From Azospirillum cavernae (lineage in GTDB: Bacteria; Pseudomonadota; Alphaproteobacteria; Azospirillales; Azospirillaceae): a stretch of DNA of 64,000 nt. The stretch covers positions 126,501 through 190,500 of the forward strand of contig NZ_QYUL01000001.1 in the NCBI RefSeq assembly GCF_003590795.1, given 5' to 3'. Below, in pieces: positions 16,340 through 23,272 of this stretch. Made by a program: the position numbers and the translations under genes. The notes beneath the pieces were generated by a model. That model did no database searches and had not been told where the DNA came from. It worked only from the letters and a program-made list of their open reading frames with translations. How positions within the stretch are numbered: the first letter of the stretch is position 1; each line of letters opens with the position of its first letter.

Positions 16340-18085
16340 ATGTCCCTACGGGTCGCGGGTTCCATCGCCAGCGCGGCGTTGCGCACGTCCGAGGTCGGCA
16401 TGGCGGTGGCGTCTTCCAACGTCGCCAACGCCGACACCGCCGGTTACACGAAAAAGACCGCGTCGGTCGGCACGCGCGACACCGCCATCGGCTTTTCCAG
16501 CGTCGACACCACGTCGATCAGCAGCACCATCGACCAGTTTCTGTTGAAGACGCTGGTCGGCGCCCAATCCGATTTGGGGGCGGCGACCACCCGGAACGAC
16601 TATCTCGACCAGTTGCAATCGTCGCTGGGCAGCGTGTCGTCCGACGACGACAGCAACGGCAGCGATCTGGGGTCGATGATCGATTCGCTGGCCGACGTCG
16701 CCGCCACGCTGGCGACCTCGCCGGAAAGCGAAAGCGCCAAGGCGGCGGTGGTGCAAAACGTCTCCGATCTGGCGGAAAGCCTGCGCAGCGCCTCCTCCTC
16801 CGTCCAATCCCTGCGCGGGCAGGCGGATGAGGACATCGCCAGCACGGTGGACAGCGTCAACGAGTCGCTGAACACGCTGGACGACCTGAACGAGCGCATC
16901 GTCAAGGGCAAGGCCCTGGGCCAGAACACCGGCGATCTGGAAGACCAGCGCAACGAAGCGCTGAAGGGGTTGGCCGAAAATCTGGACGTCACCTATCAGG
17001 TCGATTCCAGCGGGATGATGCGGATCTCGACCTCCTCGGGAAAGACGCTGCTCGATTCGTCCGTTCATGAGCTGTCCTACACCCCGGCGTCGTCGGTCAG
17101 CGCCAGCACGACCTACAGCGCGACGGGGACCAGCGGCTTTCAGGGGATCATGATCGACGGAGTCGATATGACCAATTCCCTGAAGGGCGGCAGCCTTGGC
17201 GCGCTCGTCACTCTGCGCGACACCGATTTGCCCGCCCAACAGGCGCGGTTGGACGAGTTGGCGACGACGTTGATGGACTCGCTGAACGCCATCCAGAACA
17301 GCGGAACGGCCAACCCGCAGCCGCAAAGCCTGACCGGAACCACCAGCGTGACGGCGAGCGATGCGCTGGCCGTCACCAGCGGCACGCTGCGCGTCGCCGT
17401 CACCGACCAGTCAGGCACGGCGGCGGAGGTGTTGGACATTGACCTGTCCACGATGTCCACCGTTCAGGATGTGGTGGACGCCATCAACACGATGAGCAAC
17501 GCCACCGCCTCCATCTCCGCCGACGGCAAGCTGGTGATTTCCGCCAACGGGTCGAGCCAGGGGATCGCGCTGGGCGGCGGCGACGGCGCCTTTTCGACGG
17601 CCTACGGCATGAATGATCTGCTGACCGGCACGGGCGCCTCCGACCTCAAGATTTCCAGCGCCATCGGGGCCAACAGCGCCCTGTTGGCGACCGGCGCGCT
17701 GGCGACGACCAGCGGTTTGACGGCGGGCGACACCGTGCTGACCAGCGGCGAAGGCTCCGTCGCCAGCGCCCTGAGCGCCGCCTTTTCCGCCTCGCGCAGC
17801 TTTGACACCGCCGGTGGTTTGAGCGGGCGCAGCACGACCTTCGCCGGTTACGCCGGGGCGGTCATCCAGGGGGCGGCGACGCTCGCCGACAAGGCGCAGA
17901 CCGCCTACGACAGCCAAAACACCTACACCAGCAGCCTGGAGACGAGCTTCTCGTCCCAAAGCGGCGTCAACGTCGATGAGGAGACGGCAACGATCTCCAA
18001 CCTGCAATCCGCCTACGAAGCCGCCGCGTCGGTGATGCAGGCGTTGCAGGAGATGTTCGACGCGGCGCTGAACATGGTTCAGTAA
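16340..18085 (+). CDS. flgK: Flagellar hook-associated protein 1, FlgK
   Basis: The protein has 581 residues, with AGAGGAGG upstream of the ATG. The N-terminus SIASAALRTSEVGMAVASSNVANADTAGYTKK is the FlgK/rod-type D0 signature. A long helical region ~85-210 (DLNERIVKGKALGQNTGDLEDQRNEALKGLAENLD) is characteristic of FlgK, and the C-terminus SLETSFSSQSGVNVDEETATISNLQSAYEAAASVMQALQEMFDAALNM closes the D0 coiled coil. It forms the hook side of the hook-filament junction. It is followed by flgL after 11 bp. Confidence 0.95.
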   Translation: MSLRVAGSIASAALRTSEVGMAVASSNVANADTAGYTKKTASVGTRDTAIGFSSVDTTSISSTIDQFLLKTLVGAQSDLGAATTRNDYLDQLQSSLGSVSSDDDSNGSDLGSMIDSLADVAATLATSPESESAKAAVVQNVSDLAESLRSASSSVQSLRGQADEDIASTVDSVNESLNTLDDLNERIVKGKALGQNTGDLEDQRNEALKGLAENLDVTYQVDSSGMMRISTSSGKTLLDSSVHELSYTPASSVSASTTYSATGTSGFQGIMIDGVDMTNSLKGGSLGALVTLRDTDLPAQQARLDELATTLMDSLNAIQNSGTANPQPQSLTGTTSVTASDALAVTSGTLRVAVTDQSGTAAEVLDIDLSTMSTVQDVVDAINTMSNATASISADGKLVISANGSSQGIALGGGDGAFSTAYGMNDLLTGTGASDLKISSAIGANSALLATGALATTSGLTAGDTVLTSGEGSVASALSAAFSASRSFDTAGGLSGRSTTFAGYAGAVIQGAATLADKAQTAYDSQNTYTSSLETSFSSQSGVNVDEETATISNLQSAYEAAASVMQALQEMFDAALNMVQ

Positions 18086-18096
18086 AGGAGATCGCG

Positions 18097-19011
18097 ATGG
18101 AACGCGTCGCCACGTTCAACCATCAAAACACGCTCGTTCAATACATGATGCGGGCGGAGGCGAAGGTCGCCACCGAACAGGTGCGCTCTTCGACGGGGTT
18201 GAACTCCACCGATTACAAGGGAATCGCCTCCGGCAGCGGCCGCCTCGTCAGTTTGGAAAGCCACTACAAGCGGTTGGAGCAGTATGTGGACGAGGGCGAG
18301 GTCGTCAACGGCCGCATCCAAAGCATGTACGACGCCGTCGGCGGCATGTCCGATCTGACCTCCCGCCTCAGCGCGTTGATTACGGGTCTGCAAGGCGACA
18401 ACGCCGCCGGGGTGGAGGGCGTGACCGCCGAAGCCGGGGAGTTGATGAAGGAGTTCGCGGCCCTGCTGAACACCCAGCAGGAGGGGCGCTATCTGTTTTC
18501 CGGGGGACGCACCGACCAGCCCGCCGTGACGGTGGACAGCGCCACCTATCCGGCGATGACGACCGTGCCGTCCACCGCCGACACCAGCTTTTACCAGGGC
18601 GATTCGACCATCGCCCATTATCAGGCGGCGGACGACCTGATCCTGTCCTATGGCGTCACGGCGGACCAGCCTGCCTTTGAAAAGGCCCTGCGCGCCTTCA
18701 ACCTGATCGCCAATCTGACCACCACACCTGTGGACGACGACGTGCTCGACGAGGCGTCGCAACTGGCGTCCGACGCCACCGACGGCTTGGCGGTGACGCA
18801 GGCGAAGCTGGGGGCGACCAGCGCCTCGCTGGAACGCACCATCGACCGCCATGTCGATGAGCAGCTTGTCCTGCAAACCCATGTCGATGACATCCGCAGC
18901 GTCGATCTGGCCGAATCCACCACCCGCCTGTCGCAACTGACGGCGTCGCTGGAGGCGACCATGAGCCTGATGAACAGCCTCGAAGAGAACAGTCTGACGA
19001 AGTACCTGTGA
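18097..19011 (+). CDS. flgL: Flagellar hook-associated protein 3, FlgL
   Basis: The protein has 304 residues; AAAGGAGATCGCG precedes the ATG, 11 bp after flgK. The flagellin-like N- and C-terminal helices are diverged in the way usual for FlgL in this group. The family marker FAALLNTQQEGRYLFSGGRTDQPAV is at ~118-142. The C-terminal coiled coil is VDLAESTTRLSQLTASLEATMSLMNSLEENSLTKYL. It forms the filament side of the junction with FlgK. The flgD-flgL block is probably one transcript; the 144-bp gap to the flagellin gene carries a new control element. Confidence 0.92.
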   Translation: MERVATFNHQNTLVQYMMRAEAKVATEQVRSSTGLNSTDYKGIASGSGRLVSLESHYKRLEQYVDEGEVVNGRIQSMYDAVGGMSDLTSRLSALITGLQGDNAAGVEGVTAEAGELMKEFAALLNTQQEGRYLFSGGRTDQPAVTVDSATYPAMTTVPSTADTSFYQGDSTIAHYQAADDLILSYGVTADQPAFEKALRAFNLIANLTTTPVDDDVLDEASQLASDATDGLAVTQAKLGATSASLERTIDRHVDEQLVLQTHVDDIRSVDLAESTTRLSQLTASLEATMSLMNSLEENSLTKYL

Positions 19012-19067
19012 GCTTTTCCCCCTCTCCCACTTCTGGCGTGGGGAAAAAACAAAACGGTCCTGACCGC

Positions 19068-19087
19068 AAAAAACCCCGCCAGCTTTC
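19068..19087 (+). promoter_or_regulatory. 20-bp shared flagellar element (copy 2, flagellin upstream)
   Basis: This is identical over 20 bp to 13180-13199 and lies 68 bp before the flagellin ATG. Flanks differ (CCGC before, GCCGCC after), so the conserved block is sharply bounded. It fits a promoter or activator site used to start a separate, highly expressed flagellin transcript. Confidence 0.5.
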
Positions 19088-19155
19088 GCCGCCCCGCCCG
19101 TGAGTCCTTGTGAGGGTCGCGACAACCGGCCCGGTTCGATCCAGGAGACCACACC

Positions 19156-19980
19156 ATGCCCGTCATCACGACCAACACCGCCTCCAACTCGGCCCTTCGC
19201 TATCTGAACGTCAACTCCGACAATCAATCGACGTCGGTGTCCAAGATCGCCAGCGGATCGCGGATCACCAAGGCGTCGGATGACGCGGCGGGTCTTGCGG
19301 TTGGCACCTCGCTGCAATCGGACATCACCGTCCTGAACCAAGCGGCGACCAACGCCTCGCACGGATCCTCGATCCTGCAAACCGCCGATGGCGGCATGTC
19401 GAGCATTTCCGACATCGTGCAGCGCATGCGCTCGCTCGCCACACAGGCGCTGTCCGGGTCCGTGACCGACAACGAACGGACTTATCTCGACGCCGAATTC
19501 CAGCAGTTGCAGGATGAAGTCGACGGCATCGCGTCCGGCACGCGCTTCAACGACGAATCACTGCTGGACGGCTCCGGCAATTGGGCCGCCGGCGTCGATT
19601 TCCGCGTCGGCACCACGGCGTCGGACAAGATCACCGTCGCCATCGCCAACGTGACCACCACGGGCCTTGGGATCAACACCAGCGCCATCACCACCTCGGC
19701 CACCGCCGCCACGGCGTTGACCGCGCTGGACGCCGCCGTCACCTCGCTGTCGGACGCCCGCGCCGACGTCGGCGCGTTGATCTCGCGCTTTGAATTCCGC
19801 AGCGACATGATCGACACCACCATCGAGAACACCGAGGCCGCCCAATCCGCGATCATGGATGTGGACGTCGCCGCCGAACAATCGAAGCTGGCCTCGACCA
19901 AGGTTCTGACTCAGGCGGCCATCGCCGTCTTGTCCCAAGCGAACTCGATGCCGGAGAATCTTCTGTCCTTGCTCCGCTGA
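19156..19980 (+). CDS. fliC: Flagellin (short, 274 aa)
   Basis: The ATG follows CCAGGAGACC. The N-terminal D0/D1 region contains the flagellin signature SVSKIASGSRITKASDDAAGLAVGTSL and ADGGMSSISDIVQRMRSLATQALSG. The C-terminal D1/D0 region has LISRFEFRSDMIDTTIENTEAAQSAIMDVDVAAEQSKLASTKVLTQAAIAVLSQAN and ends LLSLLR. The variable middle is only ~50 residues and Ser/Thr-rich, so a thin filament without extra surface domains is expected. It is secreted through the flagellar export apparatus with FliS as likely chaperone and polymerises under the FliD cap. A terminator-like inverted repeat follows directly. Ser/Thr residues in the middle are candidate glycosylation sites for the TPR-glycosyltransferase 3.3 kb away. 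Confidence 0.95.
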   Translation: MPVITTNTASNSALRYLNVNSDNQSTSVSKIASGSRITKASDDAAGLAVGTSLQSDITVLNQAATNASHGSSILQTADGGMSSISDIVQRMRSLATQALSGSVTDNERTYLDAEFQQLQDEVDGIASGTRFNDESLLDGSGNWAAGVDFRVGTTASDKITVAIANVTTTGLGINTSAITTSATAATALTALDAAVTSLSDARADVGALISRFEFRSDMIDTTIENTEAAQSAIMDVDVAAEQSKLASTKVLTQAAIAVLSQANSMPENLLSLLR

Positions 19981-19989
19981 GAGTTCGTT

Positions 19990-20069
19990 GACCGCCGCCC
20001 CCGGCTTGCCGTGCTGCCTCACAAACCACGGGGATACAGGGCGGGGCGGCGGTCACTTTCCTTCTTTTT
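19990..20069 (+). terminator. Large inverted repeat with T-rich tail after the flagellin gene
   Basis: GACCGCCGCCCC (19990-20001) pairs with GGGGCGGCGGTC (20043-20054) across a 41-nt loop. This is followed by ACTTTCCTTCTTTTTCCC, a T-rich stretch. It starts 10 bp after the flagellin stop and would insulate the abundant flagellin mRNA from fliD. Confidence 0.65.
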
Positions 20070-20141
20070 CCCACCCGCCCGCGCGTTCGCGCGCCGCAGA
20101 CCGCCCGCGCCCGCGCGCGGCCACTGGATGGATGCGCCGTC

Positions 20142-21824
20142 ATGACGACCGTCTCTTCGACCACATCGACCACGGCGGCGTCGACCGGCTATTCCGCCCT
20201 GTCCTCCTCCAGTTCGGGCACCGGCATCGATTATTCGGCGCTGATCGAATCCAAGGTGCAGGCGCGCCTGGTGCGGGCCGACCGGGTTGACGCCAAGATC
20301 ACCGCCAACGAGGCCAAGATCACCGCCTATGGCGATCTTCAGGATCTGCTGCAAACGGTGAACAGCTCGCTGGACGGTTTGCGCAACCGCTCCACCGCCA
20401 CTGGCGCGTCCAGCAACCTGTTCGGCCAACGCAGCGCCTATATTTCGGATGAAGATTCCTTCACCGCGACGGTGGATGACGACACCGAACTCGGGACCTA
20501 TTCCGTCGTCGTCCAGCAGTTGGCGACCAAGCACAAGATCGCCGCCGACGCGGTCGGCGGCAAAACCGACGCGCTCGGCCAAACGGGCAGCTTCACGCTG
20601 CAAGCCGCCGACGGCTCCGCCGTGACCATCACGATGGAGGCCGACGATTCGCTGACCGATCTGCGCGACGCCATCAACAACCAGACCTCGGCCAGCGGCG
20701 TGACCGCCAGCATCGTGCAGGTCAGCGATTCCAGCTATCAGTTGATCCTCACGGCGAAAAGCACCGGCCAGGACATCAGCCTGACCGACGGCGGCGACGG
20801 CGTGTTGAGTTCGCTGGGGCTGACCGACAGTTCCGGCGCGATCAAGAATGAGTTGGTCGCCGCGCAGGACGCCATCATCAAGGTGGACGGGGTGACGATC
20901 ACCCGCAGCAGCAACACCATCGACGACGCCATCGACGGGGTGACGCTCAGCCTTTACACCGCCGATCCCGACACCGCCGTGTCGATGGAGGTGTCGACCG
21001 ACCTGTCGTCGATCAAGACGGCGATCACCGATTTTGTCGACGCTTACAACGCGCTGCGCGATTTCGTGACGACCCAGCAAGCGGTGTCCAGCGACGGAAC
21101 CAAAAGCGAAGACGCCACGCTGTTCGCCGACAGCCTGCTTCAGCAGATCACGAAATCGGTGTATGAGGGGCTGAACACCTCGATCACCACCGACGACGGC
21201 GAGGTTCTGTCGCTGTCCTCGCTTGGCATCACCTTTGACAGCTCCAACAATTTGGAGCTGAACGAAGACACGCTCAACACATTTCTGACCGACGACATTG
21301 AGCAGGTCAAACAGCTTCTCGGGCTGAACATGACCGCGTCGTCCAGTTCGCTGTCGTTGCTGCGCTACAACAGCAGCATGACCAGCGCGTCGTTCACATT
21401 GGACATCGACGTGGCATCGGACGGGTCGCTGAATTCGGCGACGGTCAATGGCGACAGTTCGCTGTTCACGGTCAGCGGCAACCGCATCGTCGGCGCCACA
21501 GGGTCCATCTACGACGGCGTCGTGATGGTCTACAACGGTGGCAGCGGCAGCGTGGACGTTGATTTTTCACAAGGTTTGGCGGATCGCCTCTACAGCTCCA
21601 TCGACAATTACGCCGACGAGTATGACGGCGACCTTGCCACCATCATTGATGATCTGGAGGCTGATGACGTCGATTTGGAAAGCCGATCCGACGACATCAA
21701 GACCAAGGCGGAAACCTACCGCACCACCCTGACGGCCTATTACGCCCGGCTGGAAGCCGCCGCCGAAACGGCGGCGCTGCTGCTGCAACAGCTGACCTAC
21801 AAGGACAGCAGCGACGACAGCTGA
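20142..21824 (+). CDS. fliD: Flagellar filament capping protein FliD (HAP2)
   Basis: The protein has 560 residues. The N-terminal FliD_N region shows GIDYSALIESKVQARLVRADRVDAKI and ITAYGDLQDLLQTVNSSLDGL. The middle carries the FliD propeller-like domains and SIKTAITDFVDAYNALRDFVTTQ. The C-terminal helices ESRSDDIKTKAETYRTTLTAYYARLEAAAETAALLLQQLT match the FliD_C end. It caps the filament tip and folds flagellin subunits into place. A weak site precedes the ATG, and the promoter is probably in the 160-bp gap after the flagellin terminator. It is followed by fliS after 48 bp. Confidence 0.95.
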   Translation: MTTVSSTTSTTAASTGYSALSSSSSGTGIDYSALIESKVQARLVRADRVDAKITANEAKITAYGDLQDLLQTVNSSLDGLRNRSTATGASSNLFGQRSAYISDEDSFTATVDDDTELGTYSVVVQQLATKHKIAADAVGGKTDALGQTGSFTLQAADGSAVTITMEADDSLTDLRDAINNQTSASGVTASIVQVSDSSYQLILTAKSTGQDISLTDGGDGVLSSLGLTDSSGAIKNELVAAQDAIIKVDGVTITRSSNTIDDAIDGVTLSLYTADPDTAVSMEVSTDLSSIKTAITDFVDAYNALRDFVTTQQAVSSDGTKSEDATLFADSLLQQITKSVYEGLNTSITTDDGEVLSLSSLGITFDSSNNLELNEDTLNTFLTDDIEQVKQLLGLNMTASSSSLSLLRYNSSMTSASFTLDIDVASDGSLNSATVNGDSSLFTVSGNRIVGATGSIYDGVVMVYNGGSGSVDVDFSQGLADRLYSSIDNYADEYDGDLATIIDDLEADDVDLESRSDDIKTKAETYRTTLTAYYARLEAAAETAALLLQQLTYKDSSDDS

Positions 21825-21872
21825 GCGTGGGCGCTTTCCCAAACCAATTGATCGACAGAAGGATCCGCCCTC

Positions 21873-22352
21873 ATGCGCAATCCCTTCCTGAATCGCGCCA
21901 TTTCCGCCTACGCCACGGCCAACGCGGTCGTGCCGCCGTTGGTCGCCGTCGTGCGGCTGTATGAGCGCGCCGTGACGCATTTGCACGCGGCCCGCGACGC
22001 CGCCGCCGCTGGCCGGTTCGAGGCGCATCACAACGCGGTCAAACGCACCGTCATGATCCTCGCCGGCCTTGATTCCATTCTGGTTTTCGACAAGAATAGC
22101 GATGTGGCGATGACGTTGCGGGAGTTCTACCGCCGCTTGATCGCCCAGGCGGGAGGGGCGGCCAGTCGCCGCGATCCGGTCGCCGCCTGTGACTCTCTTA
22201 TCAGCCAATTGTCCTTGATGTTGAGGACATGGCAAGCCATCGCCGCAGAACGCGGGGAGGCGGACAACGTCGCCGGTGCGTCGGCCAAAGGGTCGCCTGC
22301 ATCTGTCGTCGGGAGAACGATGGATCATGCGCATGGCGGACTCACGGCTTGA
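21873..22352 (+). CDS. fliS: Flagellin export chaperone FliS
   Basis: The protein has 159 residues. The FliS core is visible: YATANAVVPPLVAVVRLYERAVTHLHAARDAAAAGRFEAHHNAVKRTVMILAGLDSIL, then MTLREFYRRLIAQA and a final helix. It binds the C-terminus of flagellin in the cytoplasm, preventing early polymerisation and guiding it to the export gate. The C-terminal ~30 residues are Gly/Ala-rich and overlap the start of the sigma-factor gene, so the two are probably translationally coupled. Confidence 0.88.
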   Translation: MRNPFLNRAISAYATANAVVPPLVAVVRLYERAVTHLHAARDAAAAGRFEAHHNAVKRTVMILAGLDSILVFDKNSDVAMTLREFYRRLIAQAGGAASRRDPVAACDSLISQLSLMLRTWQAIAAERGEADNVAGASAKGSPASVVGRTMDHAHGGLTA

Positions 22353-22977
22353 TGAGCCACGGCGTCTCGTGAATCGCGGGCCGGTCACGGCGGGCGTCAA
22401 CATTGCGGCGGATGAGGAAACGGACGAAGCGCTGATGGCGCAGATCCGTTCCGGCAGCCAGACGGCGTACCGCCGTCTGGTGCATCGCCATTTGAAACGG
22501 ACCTTCGGTCTCGCCCGCCGCCTGTGCGGCAATGAGGCGGAGGCCGAAGACATTGTCCAGGACGCCTTTTTGCAGGTCTGGCAGCGCCGGTCGCAATGGA
22601 CCGACGAGGGCGCGCGCTTCACGACCTGGCTGTACCGCGTCGTCGTCAACCGCTGCATCGACCACAAGCGCCGCCCGGTCTCGCAAGAGCTGGACGCGGT
22701 GGCCGAGCCGCCGGACGTGTCGCCGGACGCGGTCAGCACGATTCACCGCCAGCAAATTGCCGCCCGCCTCAGCGACGCGCAGAGCAAGTTGACGCCGCAA
22801 CAGCGCGCCGCCATCACCTTGTTCTATTACGAAAATTTAACGAATGCCGACATCGCGATTGTTATGCAGATCAGCGTTGGTGCGGTAGAGTCTTTGTTGA
22901 AACGCGCGCGTCAACAGCTTCGGCTGCTGCTGCGCGCCAGCGTGCAGGCGGCGAAGGATTCGTTCGATGACGGATGA
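22327..22977 (+). CDS. ECF-type RNA polymerase sigma factor
   Basis: The start is placed at the ATG at 22327 (216 residues), 10 bp after GGGAGAA; the next in-frame ATG is six bases on. Region 2 is QIRSGSQTAYRRLVHRHLKRTFGLARRLCGNEAEAEDIVQDAFLQVWQRRSQW, with the -10 recognition segment near FTTWLYRVVVNRCIDHKRR. Region 4 is LTPQQRAAITLFYYENLTNADIAIVMQISVGAVESLLKRARQQL. There is no FliA-type region 3. Its gene overlaps fliS by 26 bp and is itself overlapped by a small anti-sigma-like gene (11 bp). This arrangement would tie sigma production to late flagellar expression. Its target promoters are unknown. Confidence 0.88.
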   Translation: MRMADSRLDEPRRLVNRGPVTAGVNIAADEETDEALMAQIRSGSQTAYRRLVHRHLKRTFGLARRLCGNEAEAEDIVQDAFLQVWQRRSQWTDEGARFTTWLYRVVVNRCIDHKRRPVSQELDAVAEPPDVSPDAVSTIHRQQIAARLSDAQSKLTPQQRAAITLFYYENLTNADIAIVMQISVGAVESLLKRARQQLRLLLRASVQAAKDSFDDG

Positions 22978-23263
22978 GGAGTTTCGCGATCATCTCGATC
23001 GCCATGGCGGCGACCTCGCTCTCTGGCCGCCGCCGCTGGCCCGGGACGGGCGCCGCCATTTGCTGCGGTCGGTGCGCGCGCAAGCGATGCTGGACGAGGC
23101 GGCGGCCATCGAGTTGACGTTGCGTCAACCCGAAGGGCGTCCGCCCGCCGGGTTGGCCGACCGCATTTTCGAGGCGGCCTTCCGCTCCGACCCCTCGGCC
23201 CATGGCTTTGACCTGGAGTCGGGACCGGACGATGGTGGAGCGCGGCCCCGGCGCTTGATGTGA
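22967..23263 (+). CDS. Small anti-sigma-like protein paired with the ECF sigma factor
   Basis: The protein has 98 residues and its ATG lies inside the sigma gene (11-bp overlap). The N-terminus EEFRDHLDRHGGDLALWPPP is typical of short proteins encoded directly after alphaproteobacterial ECF sigma genes (acidic helix, then a 'hGaDlxxWP' turn). The middle is helical and the C-terminus is disordered. No transmembrane helix or zinc-binding HxxxCxxC motif is present, so if it is an anti-sigma factor it is a soluble, non-ZAS one. Its stop is 9 bp from the end of the convergent TPR gene. Confidence 0.6.
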   Translation: MTDEEFRDHLDRHGGDLALWPPPLARDGRRHLLRSVRAQAMLDEAAAIELTLRQPEGRPPAGLADRIFEAAFRSDPSAHGFDLESGPDDGGARPRRLM

Positions 23264-23272
23264 GCGATCCGA

